A stretch of DNA of 64,000 nt from Streptomyces sp. R41 (GCF_041053055.1 NZ_CP163443.1:9345001-9409000); one strand, 5' to 3'; shown: positions 42,513-52,851, counted from the stretch's first letter. Numbers and translations: made by a program. Notes: generated by a model not told the origin, from the letters alone.

Positions 42513-43685
42513 ATGACCACACGCAGGCGACAGACCACCACGGCCCTCGCGGCCGTACTCATCGCGGCCACCGCGGGCTGCCGGGCCCAGGGGCCGTCGG
42601 CGGCAGCGCCCAGCGGACCCGGTGGACAGCCCGCCGCCTCCGCCCCTTCCGCCGCACCCGGCTTCACCCTCGTCGCCTCGGGCGACGTGCTGCCGCACGG
42701 CACGATCATCGAGCGGGCGAAGACCTATGCGGGAGGCAACGGGTACGACTTCCGGCCGATGTTCGCGGCGGTCGAACCCGTCGTGGCCGGCGCCGACCTG
42801 GCGATCTGTCACATGGACACCGTGTACGGCGCGGACGGCGACTACACCGGGTACCCGAACTTCAGCTCCCCGCCGCAGGTGGCCGAGGGTCTCGCCGCGA
42901 CGGGCTACGACGCCTGCTCCACCGCCTCGAACCACGCCCTGGACGACGGCGCCGCCGGCATTCAGCGCACCCTGGACACGCTGGACCGCGCGGGCGTACG
43001 GCACGCGGGGTCGGCGCGCACGGCGGACGAGGCGAACGGCGTCACCATGCTGCGCGCGGGCGCCGCCAAGGTCGCGCATCTCGCGTACACCAACGGCACC
43101 AACGGTTTTCCGCTTCCGCAGGAGCAGCCCTGGGCCGTCAACCTGATCGACCCTGACAGGATCGTCGCGGACGCCCGCGCCGCCCGGGCGGCGGGCGCCG
43201 ACGTGGTCGTCGTCTCCCTGCACTGGGGCACCGAGTGGCAGGACGTGCCGGACGAGCAGCAGGTGCGGCTGAGCACGCAGCTGACCGCCTCCAAGACGAA
43301 CGGGCGGCCCGACGTCGACCTGATCCTCGGCACCCACGCGCACGTCCCGCAGGCGTACGAGAAGGTGAACGGCACCTGGGTCGTCTATGGCCTTGGCGAT
43401 CAGATCGCCGACGGGACGGTCGACCAGCAGGGCGTCCAGGACCCACGCGCCAACGAGAGCACCATCGGGCGGTTCACCTTCGCCCCGCCCGCCCACCGGG
43501 GCGGGCGCTGGGAGGTGACGAAGGCCGAGTTCCTCCCGCAGGCCTTCGACCTCGGCGCCGGTCGCGTGGTCAACCTCAACGCCGCCCTGGACCAGGGGGC
43601 CTCGGTCGGCGTCGTACGCGACTGGATCCGGGGCGTCGTCCTGAGCCGGGGCGCGGCCCAGGACGGGCTCCTCATGGGGAAGTAG
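42513..43685 (+). CDS. CapA-family metallophosphatase-like lipoprotein
   Basis: The 390-residue protein has a signal peptide with lipobox ATAGC (Cys23) and a Pro/Ala-rich spacer, then the CapA (PGA_cap) domain: FTLVASGDVLPHGTIIERAK, CSTASNHALDDGAAGIQRTL, VVVVSLHWGTEWQDVP and DLILGTHAHVPQAYEKVNGT. The Asp/His/Asn motifs are those of calcineurin-like phosphoesterases. CapA proteins take part in poly-gamma-glutamate export in Bacillus, but streptomycete lipoprotein versions have no settled role and no capB/C genes are nearby. Its 3' end overlaps the convergent amino-acid permease gene by 14 bp. Confidence 0.88.
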   Translation: MTTRRRQTTTALAAVLIAATAGCRAQGPSAAAPSGPGGQPAASAPSAAPGFTLVASGDVLPHGTIIERAKTYAGGNGYDFRPMFAAVEPVVAGADLAICHMDTVYGADGDYTGYPNFSSPPQVAEGLAATGYDACSTASNHALDDGAAGIQRTLDTLDRAGVRHAGSARTADEANGVTMLRAGAAKVAHLAYTNGTNGFPLPQEQPWAVNLIDPDRIVADARAARAAGADVVVVSLHWGTEWQDVPDEQQVRLSTQLTASKTNGRPDVDLILGTHAHVPQAYEKVNGTWVVYGLGDQIADGTVDQQGVQDPRANESTIGRFTFAPPAHRGGRWEVTKAEFLPQAFDLGAGRVVNLNAALDQGASVGVVRDWIRGVVLSRGAAQDGLLMGK

Positions 43686-45102
43686 CCGTGGTGTCCTTGG
43701 CCAGCTCCGAGCGCTTGTACGAGTACCCGAAGTAGATGACGCAACCGACCACGAACCACACCGCGAACCGCACCCACGTCTGCCACTGCAGGAACGTGAT
43801 CAGCCAGATGGAGAAGACCACGCCCAGGGCGGGCACGAACGGCATCCACGGGGTGCGGAAGGTACGCGGAAGGTCCGGCTGCCGGTAGCGCAGCACGATC
43901 ACCGCCGCGCACACCACCACGAACGCCAGCAGGATGCCGATGTTGGTGAGTTCGGCCGCCTGACCGATCGGGATGAACCCGGCGATGGCGGCCGACGCGA
44001 ACCCGACGATCCACGTCACACGCGTCGGCACATGACGCGTCGGGTGCGTCTTCGCGAACCAGCTGGGGAGGAGCCCGTCCCGGCTCATGCTGAACCAGAC
44101 ACGGGTGACGCCCAGCATGAACGTGAACATGACCGTAAGGATGCCGATGATCGCTCCCACCGCGATGACATCCGCGAGACCGCTCAGGCCCACCGACTTG
44201 AACGCGGTGGAGAAGCCGCTCTCCTTGTCGATGTCCTTGTAGTTCTGCATGCCCGTCAGGACCAGACAGGCGGCCACGTACAGCACCATCGAGATCGCCA
44301 GGGAGTAGAGGATCGCCTTCGGCATGTGGCGCTGGGCGTCCTTCGACTCCTCGGCGGCCGTCGACATGGCGTCGTACCCGAAGACCGCGAAGAAGACGGT
44401 CGCCGCGCCGGTGAACGCGCCACTGATCCCGTACGGGAAGAACGGGTGGTAGTTGTCGGTGTTGATGTGGAAGACGCCCACGCCGATCACCATCAGCACC
44501 ACCAGGACCTTCAGCACCACCACGACCGTCTCGAAGCGGGCCGCGTTCTTGATGCCCATGTTCAGCAGCCACGCGATGAGCACGCACAGGATCGCGGCGA
44601 ACAGATCGACCCGGTGCCCGGAGCCGGTCCCGGGCGCGCCCAGCATCCAGTCGGGCAGGTTCGCGCCCATCTCCTCGACCAGGAAGCTGAAGTACCCGGA
44701 GATGCCGATCGCGACCACCGCCACGATCGCCGTGTACTCCAGGAGCAGGTCCCAGCCGATGAACCAGCCCGCGAACTCGCCGAGCACCGCGTAGCCGTAC
44801 GTGTAGGCCGAGCCGGCTTTCGGGATGAGGCCCGCGAACTCCGCGTACGACAGCGCGGCCGCGGCGCTCGCGACGCCCGCGATGAGGAACGACACGACGA
44901 CGGCGGGCCCGGCCGTGCCGTTCGCGACCGTGCCGGCGAGGGTGAAGATGCCCGCACCGATGATGCCGCCGACACCGATGGCGGTCAGCTGCCACAGACC
45001 GAGCGTCCGGTCGAGTTTCGGGCCCACCCCGATTTCGGTCTCTTCGATGTGTTCGATGGGTTTGCGGCGGAGAATGCCTTCACCCATTCGGAGCCCGGCC
45101 AT
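43672..45102 (-). CDS. APC-family cationic amino-acid permease
   Basis: ATG 45102 is chosen because AGGTGAGG lies just upstream. The 476-residue protein has about 12 membrane helices, beginning with the diagnostic first helix LWQLTAIGVGGIIGAGIFTL (unwound GxGIG motif) and including AAALSYAEFAGLIPKAGSAY and FGYDAMSTAAEESKDAQRHM. These match the YfnA/CAT-type (cationic amino-acid transporter) branch of the amino acid-polyamine-organocation family. The substrate is not fixed by sequence. It lies 105 bp downstream of a universal stress protein on the same strand. Confidence 0.9.
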   Translation of the reverse strand: MAGLRMGEGILRRKPIEHIEETEIGVGPKLDRTLGLWQLTAIGVGGIIGAGIFTLAGTVANGTAGPAVVVSFLIAGVASAAAALSYAEFAGLIPKAGSAYTYGYAVLGEFAGWFIGWDLLLEYTAIVAVVAIGISGYFSFLVEEMGANLPDWMLGAPGTGSGHRVDLFAAILCVLIAWLLNMGIKNAARFETVVVVLKVLVVLMVIGVGVFHINTDNYHPFFPYGISGAFTGAATVFFAVFGYDAMSTAAEESKDAQRHMPKAILYSLAISMVLYVAACLVLTGMQNYKDIDKESGFSTAFKSVGLSGLADVIAVGAIIGILTVMFTFMLGVTRVWFSMSRDGLLPSWFAKTHPTRHVPTRVTWIVGFASAAIAGFIPIGQAAELTNIGILLAFVVVCAAVIVLRYRQPDLPRTFRTPWMPFVPALGVVFSIWLITFLQWQTWVRFAVWFVVGCVIYFGYSYKRSELAKDTTATSP

Positions 45103-45207
45103 GAGCCTCACCTCTTCGCAGACGGCAATCGGCTGACGGCGGATCATGATGGCCCAGCGGCGGCCGCGGCGAAAGATGCCACGCGAGCCGCGGGCGGCCC
45201 AAAAGAC

Positions 45208-45672
45208 CTACGGCACGACCGTGACCGGCCAGCGCCCCGCCTTCACCAGCCGGATCGCCACCGACCCGATGATCCGGTGTCCCGCCTGCTCGGAGGCGCC
45301 GACCACCACGGCGTCCGCCTTGAGCTCGTCCGCGGCAGTCACCAGGCCGTTGTAGGGGTCGCCGCGGAAGGTGTGGAACTCCCAGCGCACGTCGAATATC
45401 CCCTTGACCCGCTCGGCCGCGTCCCGGATCTGCGCGACGAGGCCCTCGGCGATCTCGTCGGTCGTCTCGGCGACCGGCACCCCGAGCGCCGCCCCCGCCG
45501 CCATCACGGGCTGGACGTACACGACGGCGAGCAGCGCGTGCTGCCGTCGGGCCAGGCCACCGGCATATGACGCAGCGCGCAGCGAGGAGTCGGAGCCGTC
45601 CAACCCGACGACGATGACCTTGGGACCGTCCGTACCCCGCTCGAACCGATGCGAGTGCTGCTGTTCCGTCAC
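45208..45672 (-). CDS. Universal stress protein (UspA family)
   Basis: GTG 45672 is the likely start; 25 further upstream residues are Pro/Ser-rich and lack a good site. The 154-residue single USP domain has the N-terminal strand and loop KVIVVGLDGSDSSLRAASYA and the nucleotide-binding glycine set VVVGASEQAGHRIIGSVAIR, which resembles the ATP-binding G2xG9xGS pattern with Gln in place of one usual residue. Such proteins respond to stress or energy state. It is divergent from lysX and precedes the permease on the same strand. Confidence 0.85.
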   Translation of the reverse strand: MTEQQHSHRFERGTDGPKVIVVGLDGSDSSLRAASYAGGLARRQHALLAVVYVQPVMAAGAALGVPVAETTDEIAEGLVAQIRDAAERVKGIFDVRWEFHTFRGDPYNGLVTAADELKADAVVVGASEQAGHRIIGSVAIRLVKAGRWPVTVVP

Positions 45673-45773
45673 GGCTGTGAGGCTACCGGAAACCGCAGGT
45701 CCCGCCCCCGTGGGGGGAGACGGTGATCTCGCTCGACGGGCGGGCACGCGCCGCGCTTCCTACAGTCGAAACC

Positions 45774-48700
45774 ATGAGTGCCACCGTGGAGGCCCGCGCA
45801 CCGAAGGACACCACAGGCCCGATACGGCCGTCCCGGAGCGGCGTCCTCAGCAAGGTGCCCGAGGGCTTCGCGGCGTTCTTCGGCGCGCTCGGAGTGCTCT
45901 GCGTCCTGCTGGCCTTCATCGAGCCCCTGCGACGGCTGCTGCGCCCCGTCGTGCGCTTCCTGGACCTGCTGACCGTCCCGGTCAGCGCCAACCTCGCGTA
46001 CGCCGTGTTCCTCTTCCTGCTCGCCGGCGCGACCGCCGCCCGCAAGAAGGTCGCCTGGTGGCTGGTTGTCGTCTACCTCGGTCTCCTCATCCTCGGTGAC
46101 GTCCTCGGCGTCGCGCTGGGTCTGTACGCCGAGTCGATCCCCTCCCTCGTCGTCTGCGCGCTCGCGCTGGTGCTGCTGATCGTGGCCCGCAAGGAGTTCT
46201 ACGCGGCCCACCGGCGCGGCGCCGTGTGGCGGGCGCTGGCCGTGCTCCTGGCCGGTCTCGGCGTGTCGATCCTGGTCGGCTGGGGGCTGGTCGCGCTCTT
46301 CCCCGGCACGCTGCCGGAGGGCCAGCGGCTGCTCTGGGCGGCCAACCGGGTCTGCGGCGGTCTGGTCTCCGGGCGCTCCTTCGACGGGCGCCCGCCGCGC
46401 GCCCTGTCCTTCGTCCTCGGCCTGTTCGGCGCCCTCGCCCTGCTCAACGCCGCCGCCACGCTCTTCCGCTCCCAGCGCCTGGAGTCGGCCCTGCACGGCG
46501 ACGAGGAGCCGCGCATCCGCGCCCTCCTCCGGGCGTACGGCGCCGAGGACTCCCTCGGCTACTTCGCGACCCGCCGAGACAAGGCCGTCGTCTTCTCGCG
46601 CAGCGGCAAGGCCGCCGTCACCTACCGCGTCGAGGCCGGTGTCTGCCTGGCCAGCGGGGACCCCGTCGGCGACCGAGAGGCCTGGCCGCACGCCATCGGC
46701 GTATGGCTGGACGTGGCCCGCCGCTACGCCTGGGCGCCCGCCGTGATGGGCGCCTCCGAGGACGGTGCGAAGGCGTTCGCGCGCGCCGGGCTCGGCGCGC
46801 TCCAGCTCGGTGACGAGGCGATCCTTTACGTCGCGGACTTCGACCTGGACGGCCGCGACATGCGTGTCACACGCCAGGCCGTCAACCGGGTGAAACGCAC
46901 CGGCGCCACGTGCCGCGTACGCCGCCACTCCACCCTCACCGACCAGGAGATGGAGGAGATCGTCAACAGAGCCGACGCCTGGCGCGACACCGAGACCGAG
47001 CGCGGCTTCTCGATGGCCCTCGACCGGCTCGGCGACCCCTGGGACGGCGACTGTCTCCTCGTCGAGGCGATGGGAAGCGACGGCAAGCTGCTCGCACTGC
47101 TCTCCTTCGTGCCTTGGGGCCGCGACGGCATCTCGCTGGACCTGATGCGCCGCGACCGCAGCGCACCCAACGGGGTCATGGAGTTCATGGTCGCGGAGCT
47201 GTGCGCGGTCGCCGGGAAGTTCGGCGTGCGGCGCATCTCGCTCAACTTCGCGGTGTTCCGCTCGGTCTTCGAGGAGGGCGCCCGCATCGGCGCCGGGCCG
47301 GTGCTCAGGCTCTGGCGCCGACTGCTGCTGTTCTTCTCCCGGTGGTGGCAGCTGGAGGCGCTGTACCGGTCCAACGCCAAGTACCACCCCGAGTGGTACC
47401 CGCGCTTCATCTGTTACGGCGAGACCGGCTCCCTCGCCCGCATCGGCCTCGCGTCCGGCATCGCCGAGGGCTTCGTCTCCGTGCCCTCGCTGCGCAAGCT
47501 CTGGGGCAAGGGTCACGCGAAGAGCGGCCCCGAACCCGCCGGCACCGAAGGCCTGCCGTCGCTGTCGGACCTCGGCCTCGACGGAGGGGACGAGGCCGGT
47601 GTCGGCGCTCCCACCGCGGGCCTGCCCGAACAGGTCCGCATCCGGCACCGCAAACTCGACCGGCTGCGGGCCGACGGCACCGATCCCTACCCGGTGGGCA
47701 TCCCCCCGCGCACCCACGCCCTCGCCGACGTCCGCGAGGGCGCGCGCGTGACCGTCGCGGGGCGCGTCATCCTCGTACGCGACTTCGGCGGCATCCTCTT
47801 CGCCGTGCTGCGCGACTGGTCCGGCGACCTCCAACTGGCCCTCACCTGCAGGGAGTCCGGGGCCGCGCTCGACCGGTTCCGGCAGGACGTCGACATCGGC
47901 GACCACATCAGCGCCGACGGTCTCGCGGGCGTCAGCGACAAGGGCGAGCGCACCGTCTTCGTCACCTCCTGGCAGCTCACCGGCAAGTGCCTGCGCCCGC
48001 TGCCCGACAAACACCGCGGCCTCGCCGACCCCGAGACGAAGGTGCGCCGCCGCTATCTCGACCTGGTGTCCAGCCCCGACGCCCGCCAGGTCGTACGCGC
48101 CCGCTCCACCGCCGTGCAGGCGCTGCGCCAGGGCCTCCTGGACCGCGGCTATCTGGAGGTCGAGACCCCGATGCTCCAGCAGATCCACGGCGGCGCCAAC
48201 GCCCGGCCCTTCACCACCCACATCAACGCCTACGACCTGAACCTCTACCTGCGCATCGCACCCGAGCTCTACCTCAAGCGGCTGTGCGTCGGCGGCCTGG
48301 AGAAGGTCTTCGAGATGGGCCGCACCTTCCGCAACGAGGGCGTCTCCTACAAGCACAACCCCGAGTTCACGATGCTGGAGGCCTATCAGGCCTTCGCCGA
48401 CTACGACGTGATGCTCGACCTCACCCGCGAACTGATCCAGGGCGCCGCGACCGCCGCCTTCGGAGCGCCGATCGCCCGCAAGGACCGCACCGAGTACGAC
48501 ATCTCGGGGCCCTGGCCCGTCAAAACGGTGTACGGCGCGATCTCGGAGGCCCTGGGGGAGGAGGTCGACGCCGACACCGAGCTGGAGACGCTGCTGCGGC
48601 TGTGCGACCGCGCAGGCGTGCCGTACACGGCGGACGACGGTCGCGGCGAGGTCGTACTGGAAATGTACGAACGACTGGTCGAGGAGAAGACCCAGCTGCC

Positions 48701-49052
48701 CACGTTCTACAAGGACTTCCCGACCGACGTCTCCCCACTGACCCGGCAGCACCGCACCGACCCGCGGCTCGCCGAGCGCTGGGACCTCGTCGCCTTCGGC
48801 ACGGAACTGGGCACCGCCTACTCGGAGTTGACCGACCCGGTCGAGCAGCGCCGTCGGCTGACCGCGCAGTCGCTGCTCGCCGCCGGCGGAGATCCCGAGG
48901 CGATGGAGCTCGACGAGGACTTCCTCGACGCCCTGGAGTACGCGATGCCGCCCACCGGAGGCCTCGGCATCGGCGTCGACCGGCTGATCATGTTCCTCAC
49001 CGGGTTGACGATCCGTGAGACATTGCCGTTCCCCCTGGTGCGCCGCCGCTGA
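45774..49052 (+). CDS. lysX: Bifunctional lysyl-tRNA synthetase / lysylphosphatidylglycerol synthase
   Basis: The 1092-residue fusion starts at ATG 45774. The N-terminal half holds several membrane helices (about 25-200; [20 protein letters not shown]) and the MprF-type transferase domain (DUF2156; about 215-570, with [20 protein letters not shown]). The C-terminal half is a lysyl-tRNA synthetase: an OB-fold ([20 protein letters not shown]) and a class II core with motif 2 [18 protein letters not shown] and motif 3 [15 protein letters not shown]. It charges tRNA with lysine and transfers lysine to phosphatidylglycerol, lowering membrane charge and resisting cationic peptides, as described for mycobacterial LysX. 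The length matches LysX. Confidence 0.94.
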   Translation: MSATVEARAPKDTTGPIRPSRSGVLSKVPEGFAAFFGALGVLCVLLAFIEPLRRLLRPVVRFLDLLTVPVSANLAYAVFLFLLAGATAARKKVAWWLVVVYLGLLILGDVLGVALGLYAESIPSLVVCALALVLLIVARKEFYAAHRRGAVWRALAVLLAGLGVSILVGWGLVALFPGTLPEGQRLLWAANRVCGGLVSGRSFDGRPPRALSFVLGLFGALALLNAAATLFRSQRLESALHGDEEPRIRALLRAYGAEDSLGYFATRRDKAVVFSRSGKAAVTYRVEAGVCLASGDPVGDREAWPHAIGVWLDVARRYAWAPAVMGASEDGAKAFARAGLGALQLGDEAILYVADFDLDGRDMRVTRQAVNRVKRTGATCRVRRHSTLTDQEMEEIVNRADAWRDTETERGFSMALDRLGDPWDGDCLLVEAMGSDGKLLALLSFVPWGRDGISLDLMRRDRSAPNGVMEFMVAELCAVAGKFGVRRISLNFAVFRSVFEEGARIGAGPVLRLWRRLLLFFSRWWQLEALYRSNAKYHPEWYPRFICYGETGSLARIGLASGIAEGFVSVPSLRKLWGKGHAKSGPEPAGTEGLPSLSDLGLDGGDEAGVGAPTAGLPEQVRIRHRKLDRLRADGTDPYPVGIPPRTHALADVREGARVTVAGRVILVRDFGGILFAVLRDWSGDLQLALTCRESGAALDRFRQDVDIGDHISADGLAGVSDKGERTVFVTSWQLTGKCLRPLPDKHRGLADPETKVRRRYLDLVSSPDARQVVRARSTAVQALRQGLLDRGYLEVETPMLQQIHGGANARPFTTHINAYDLNLYLRIAPELYLKRLCVGGLEKVFEMGRTFRNEGVSYKHNPEFTMLEAYQAFADYDVMLDLTRELIQGAATAAFGAPIARKDRTEYDISGPWPVKTVYGAISEALGEEVDADTELETLLRLCDRAGVPYTADDGRGEVVLEMYERLVEEKTQLPTFYKDFPTDVSPLTRQHRTDPRLAERWDLVAFGTELGTAYSELTDPVEQRRRLTAQSLLAAGGDPEAMELDEDFLDALEYAMPPTGGLGIGVDRLIMFLTGLTIRETLPFPLVRRR

Positions 49053-49132
49053 AATGGTCCGAGCGGGTGCTTTCGTGGGTGCGCACCGTGTTGCTCAGCT
49101 TCGCCGCCGTTCCACGGGGTGACTGATGAGTC

Positions 49133-49975
49133 ATGCAAAAGGATCAGCTGCTCACCCGGCGCCGGGCGTTGATCGCCGGCGCCGCCGTTCTGGGCGCGGC
49201 CGGGGCGGGCATGGCCCGCGTCCTGACCGATGAACCGGCAGCCAAGCCGGTGCGGAGTCTCCCTCCGGTCTCGGGCCCCGAGGCGCGCCGCGCCCTCAAG
49301 CCCTCCGCCTATCGCCTCGAGCCGATGGCCGGATACGGTCCCCCGCGCCACACGCCCGCACGGACCGTGGTCAGGCACCAGCCGTTCCTGCGCATGTCGG
49401 GGCGTGGCCACACCATGGTGCTGACCTTCGACGACGGCCCCGACCCGCGCTACACGCCTGCCATCCTGCGCACCCTGCGCAAATACGACGTGCGCGCGAT
49501 GTTCTTCGTGTGCGGGGAGATGGCCGTCGACAACAAGGACCTGCTCGGCGAGATGGCCGACGACGGACACATCGTCGGCAACCACACCTGGACCCACCCC
49601 CTGCTGACGCAGCTCTCGCGCTCGGCGATCCACTCCGAGATCGAGCGCACCTGCGAGGTCATCGACGACGCCTACGGCGAGCCGCCCGTCTGGTTCCGCG
49701 CGCCGTATGGTGCCTGGAACCGGGCGACCTTCCAGATCGGCGCCGAACTGGGCATGGAACCGCTGGCCTGGACGGTCGACTCACTCGACTGGACGACCCC
49801 GGGCACCAAGACCATCGTCCACCGGGTCGAGAGCGGCGCCGCCCCGGGTGTCGTGGTCCTCTCGCACGACGCGGGCGGCGACCGCTCGCAGAGCGTCCGG
49901 GCGTTGCGCAACTATCTGCCGAAACTGCTGGATTCCGGCTACCACATCACCGTGCCGCGCCGGAGATTCACATAG
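49133..49975 (+). CDS. Secreted polysaccharide deacetylase (NodB domain)
   Basis: The 280-residue protein has a double-arginine N-terminal region (LLTRRRALIAGAAVLGAAGA) acting as Tat signal or anchor. The CE4/NodB domain covers about residues 95-275: MVLTFDDGPDPRYTPAILRT with metal/catalytic Asp100-Asp101, metal histidines His151 and His155 in NHTWTHPLL, RAPYGAWN, and the late histidine in VVVLSHDAGGDR. It removes acetyl groups from GlcNAc-containing cell-wall or chitin-like polymers. It is followed within 2 bases by the inverted repeat that bounds the resistance cassette, so insertion occurred right behind its stop codon. Confidence 0.9.
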   Translation: MQKDQLLTRRRALIAGAAVLGAAGAGMARVLTDEPAAKPVRSLPPVSGPEARRALKPSAYRLEPMAGYGPPRHTPARTVVRHQPFLRMSGRGHTMVLTFDDGPDPRYTPAILRTLRKYDVRAMFFVCGEMAVDNKDLLGEMADDGHIVGNHTWTHPLLTQLSRSAIHSEIERTCEVIDDAYGEPPVWFRAPYGAWNRATFQIGAELGMEPLAWTVDSLDWTTPGTKTIVHRVESGAAPGVVVLSHDAGGDRSQSVRALRNYLPKLLDSGYHITVPRRRFT

Positions 49976-49976
49976 A

Positions 49977-50021
49977 GCCCATCACACGATCACGGTTGGG
50001 CTCGTTCGAGGCGACGCCGGC
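49977..50021. repeat. Left 45-bp inverted repeat of the resistance cassette
   Basis: This sequence is the reverse complement of 54364-54408 with three mismatches in 45 bases. It covers the last codons (RRRLERAQP-stop) and the outer end of an IS5-like element. It bounds a 4.4-kb segment with its partner. Confidence 0.9.
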
Positions 50022-50080
50022 GGATGAGGGTGCAGGCGAGGGAGATGAGGGCGTCGTGGCGTTCGGTGCGGCGGCGCCGG
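49990..50080 (-). pseudogene. C-terminal remnant of an IS5-like transposase
   Basis: On the minus strand the frame reads RRRTERHDALISLACTLIRR and continues RRLERAQP to a TGA at 49990-49992. The pattern of a basic, His/Arg-rich tail with LISLACTLI is the typical end of IS5-family DDE transposases. The rest of the gene is absent; upstream sequence passes straight into the glycosyltransferase remnant. Confidence 0.75.
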
Positions 50081-50102
50081 GCACTTTCCCCGGCTCGACG
50101 AT

Positions 50103-50121
50103 CCCGCGTGGTTCACGCGGG
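50103..50121. terminator. Hairpin at the end of the glycosyltransferase remnant
   Basis: Arms CCCGCGTG and CACGCGGG around GTT form a perfect 8-bp stem. The same hairpin occurs at 52833-52851 at the end of the intact gene. Confidence 0.6.
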
Positions 50122-50478
50122 CACTGGCGGCCTTGCTCGGCTGACCGCCTCGAGCAGCGGCTTCGCGGCCACCGGGTTCCGCCGTCGTCGTGGTGCCGCG
50201 CCGCCGTGGTGCACGACGGCGGCCACCCGGCCGAACAGCGCCTGGTGGTTGACCTCGCCGACGGCGAAGCAGTCGTCCCGGTCGTCGATCAGGGCCGGGT
50301 CCGCCCAGCCGCGCCCGACGAGTACGCGGCGGCCCTGCGCGCGGATCGCCACGATGGCCACCTGGGCGATGTCCTTCGAGTCGCGCATGGGCATGCTGCC
50401 GAAACCCACGTACACCGGCGGTGTGCCGGCGTCCAGGAACGCCACCAGCTCGGCCGGGAGCGGGCGTTCGTCCGGCCG
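50113..50478 (-). pseudogene. Truncated second copy of the Rgt-type glycosyltransferase
   Basis: The frame encodes [20 protein letters not shown] ... [20 protein letters not shown], then [20 protein letters not shown] and the tail [10 protein letters not shown]. It aligns closely with the C-terminal half of the gene at 52843-54081, but the first 260 or so residues and about 60 residues after VVHHGG are missing. The loss removes the donor-sugar segment (GTTTTAARAGAPQVVVPQ), so the copy cannot work. The 3' flank (ATCCCGCGTGGTTCACGCGG) is identical to that of the intact gene, and its upstream end joins the helR stop. It marks a duplication around helR. Confidence 0.88.
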
Positions 50479-50481
50479 ACG

Positions 50482-52653
50482 TCAGGAGCTCGTGAGGATG
50501 ACGAGTTGCTGGGTCGCTCGGGTCATCGCGACATAGCGGTCGACCGCTCCTTGGATGCCCTTGCCGAACGCCTCTGGGTCGATGAGGACGACCAGGTCGA
50601 ACTCGAGCCCCTTCGACAGCTCCGGGGTCAGCGACCGGACGCGGGACGTCGCCCGGAATGTGGGATCACCGATGACGCAGGCGATCCCATCGGCATGTGC
50701 GGCGAGCCAGGTGCCGAGGATCGAGCTCAGATCCGAAGCAGATCCGTGTACGACGGGGACGTCGCCGCCGCGGATGGAGGTCGGCACGTTGGCGTCCGGG
50801 AGCACGGCCCGGATGACCGGCTCGGCTTCCGCCATGATTTCTTCCGGCGTCCGGTAGTTGATGCTCAGGGAGGCCAGGTTGATCCGGTCGAGTCCGATCC
50901 GCTCGAGCCGTTCCCGCCACGACTCCGTGAACCCGTGCCTGGCCTGGGCACGATCCCCGACGATGGTGAAGCTCCGTGACGGGCACCGGAGCAGCAACAT
51001 CTGCCACTCCGCGTCGGTCAGTTCCTGAGCCTCGTCCACGACGATGTGCGCGAACGGGCCGGCGAGCAGATCCGGTTCGACGGTGGGCAGTTCGGACTCG
51101 TCGACCAGGCTGACCTGGGCATCCTCGCCGCGCAACATCGTCACCAGGCCTTCGCCGTCGTCACCGTCGGCGCCGGAGTCGGCCGCGGCCTCGATCAGGT
51201 TGTCGACGACCTGCGCCATGCGCTCGCGCTGGGCGGCGAGGGTGGCCTCGTGCCGGCGCTTGCGCCGCGCCGTCTCCGGGTCGCCGAGCCGTTGCCGGGC
51301 CGCGTCCAGGAGCGGCAGGTCGGACACCGTCCAGGCCTGGGGGTCCTCCTTGCGCTGCAGCTTGCGGACCTCGTCGGGGCTGAGCCACGGAGCGCACTTG
51401 CGCAGGTAGGCGGGGACCGACCACAGGTCTGCGACGAGGTCGGCCGCCTCGACCAGCGGCCACGCGTGGTTGAAGGCCGCCAGCAACTCCCTGTTCTGCC
51501 GCAGCGACCTCCGGAGCAGGGCGGGCGAGGCCTCCTCGTCGTGCTTGTCCACCAGGATCGTGAGCAGCTCCTCCCAGACCTGGTCGCGCGCCTCGTTGTG
51601 CGGGGTACCGGGTTCCGCCCCTTCGAACGCCTCGGCCCAGTCGTCGGCGCTCAGCCAGACGTCGGACCAGTGGGTCTCGACGGTCATCCCCTTGGTGGGC
51701 GGCTCCTCGTAGATGCCGACGGCCGCCTCGATCGCCTTGACCATGTCCGCGGACGACTTCAGCCGGGCCACGTCCGGGTCGGTCTCCATCGTTGCCGCTG
51801 CTCCCTCGGAGACGAGGTCCCGCAGGGTGCAGGTCTGCACGCCCTCCTCGCCGAGGCTGGGGAGGACGTCGGCGACGTAGGCCAGGTAGGGCCGGTGGGG
51901 ACCGACGAACAGCACGCCGCCGCGACGGTGAGCGAGGCGAGGGTCGGAGTAGAGGAGGTAGGCGGAGCGGTGCAGCGCGACGACGGTCTTTCCCGTGCCC
52001 GGACCGCCGTCGACGACGAGAGCGCCGCGGGATCCCGCCCGGATGATGGCGTCCTGGTCGGCCTGGATGGTGCCGAGCACGTCTCGCATCCTCGCCGACC
52101 GGTTGCTGCCCAGGCTGGCGATGAAGGCGGACTGGTCGTCGAGCGCGGCGTGCCGTTCAAGCCCGTCAGCGGTGAACACCTCGTCCCAGTAGTCGCTGAT
52201 CCGGCCGCGGGTCCAGCGATACCTGCGGCGGCTCGCCAGACCCATCGGATTGGCGTGGGTGGCTCCGAAGAACGGCTCGGCCGCGGGGGAGCGCCAGTCG
52301 ACCAGCAGCCGACGGCCCACGCTGTCCGTAAGGCCAAGTCGTCCGACGTACACGGGCTCGGGGTTGTCCGCGCCGACCATGTGTCCGAGGCACAGGTCCA
52401 GACCGAAGCGACGCAGTGCGCGCAGGCGAGCGGTCAGCCGGTGGATCTCCGTGTCGCGGTCCATCGCCTGCCGGCCGATGCCGCCGGGCGACCTGCGCTC
52501 GGCATCGAGGCGGTCGGACAGCTCGGCGATCGACTGCTCGAGGCACTCCGCGATGGCCGCGAAGTGCTGCTCATCGCCGGCGATCAGCGTCGGGTCGGCC
52601 TTGGGGGAAAGGCGGTCGGGAAGGTCAAATGCCCTGGTAGTCAGGGGGCTCAC
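50482..52653 (-). CDS. helR: HelR-type, HelD-like RNA polymerase-protecting ATPase
   Basis: GTG 52653 follows GGAG. The 723-residue superfamily 1 ATPase has an N-terminal helical arm (ECLEQSIAELSDRLDAERRS), Walker A in VVDGGPGTGKTVVALHRSAY (about residue 210), a long insertion, Walker B in HIVVDEAQELTDAEWQML, motif III in FTIVGDRAQARHG, and C-terminal motifs SINYRTPEEIM and AMTRATQQLVILTSS. UvrD-like core plus N-terminal arm is the HelD architecture; HelD binds RNA polymerase. The streptomycete HelR branch displaces rifamycin from the enzyme and gives resistance. Assignment to HelR rather than another HelD rests on adjacency to a rifamycin-associated element and Rgt-type gene. It lies 190 bp after that gene and may be co-transcribed. 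Confidence 0.78.
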   Translation of the reverse strand: MSPLTTRAFDLPDRLSPKADPTLIAGDEQHFAAIAECLEQSIAELSDRLDAERRSPGGIGRQAMDRDTEIHRLTARLRALRRFGLDLCLGHMVGADNPEPVYVGRLGLTDSVGRRLLVDWRSPAAEPFFGATHANPMGLASRRRYRWTRGRISDYWDEVFTADGLERHAALDDQSAFIASLGSNRSARMRDVLGTIQADQDAIIRAGSRGALVVDGGPGTGKTVVALHRSAYLLYSDPRLAHRRGGVLFVGPHRPYLAYVADVLPSLGEEGVQTCTLRDLVSEGAAATMETDPDVARLKSSADMVKAIEAAVGIYEEPPTKGMTVETHWSDVWLSADDWAEAFEGAEPGTPHNEARDQVWEELLTILVDKHDEEASPALLRRSLRQNRELLAAFNHAWPLVEAADLVADLWSVPAYLRKCAPWLSPDEVRKLQRKEDPQAWTVSDLPLLDAARQRLGDPETARRKRRHEATLAAQRERMAQVVDNLIEAAADSGADGDDGEGLVTMLRGEDAQVSLVDESELPTVEPDLLAGPFAHIVVDEAQELTDAEWQMLLLRCPSRSFTIVGDRAQARHGFTESWRERLERIGLDRINLASLSINYRTPEEIMAEAEPVIRAVLPDANVPTSIRGGDVPVVHGSASDLSSILGTWLAAHADGIACVIGDPTFRATSRVRSLTPELSKGLEFDLVVLIDPEAFGKGIQGAVDRYVAMTRATQQLVILTSS

Positions 52654-52842
52654 GCAATTAGCTCCGATCTGAGGTCGCTTGCGACCATTGCGCGCGGCAA
52701 GGCGTCCGGACCGGCGTGACGAACGTGGTGGCCATGACGAGCAACGCTCCGTCTGACGTGGACCCCGTGGTCGTTGTCGGTTCAGGTCGCCAGGGCTTGC
52801 AGGTTCTCGGTTCCGGGTCCTGGCTCGACGATCCCGCGTGGT
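52654..52842. other. Gap between glycosyltransferase and helR
   Basis: No gene is seen. It contains a 14-bp palindrome GGTCGCTTGCGACC at 52673-52686, upstream of the helR start, and a loose TTGC/GCAA inverted pair just beyond it. No clear rifamycin-associated element is found here, which favours read-through from the glycosyltransferase promoter. Confidence 0.4.
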
Positions 52843-52851
52843 TCACGCGGG
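52833..52851. terminator. Hairpin overlapping the rgt stop codon
   Basis: Arms CCCGCGTG and CACGCGGG flank GTT; the stop codon of the glycosyltransferase lies in the loop. It may be a partial terminator or mRNA-end stabiliser before helR. Confidence 0.55.

Noticed and set aside
45669..48752. Very long minus-strand open frame (over 1000 codons) opposite lysX
   Set aside because: It mirrors the codon bias of lysX, has no family motifs and is rich in Ala/Gly/Arg/Val, as expected of an antisense shadow in high-GC DNA.
52673..52700. Second rifamycin-associated element before helR
   Set aside because: The palindrome GGTCGCTTGCGACC and the nearby TTGC/GCAA pair do not match the RAE arms or spacing well enough.
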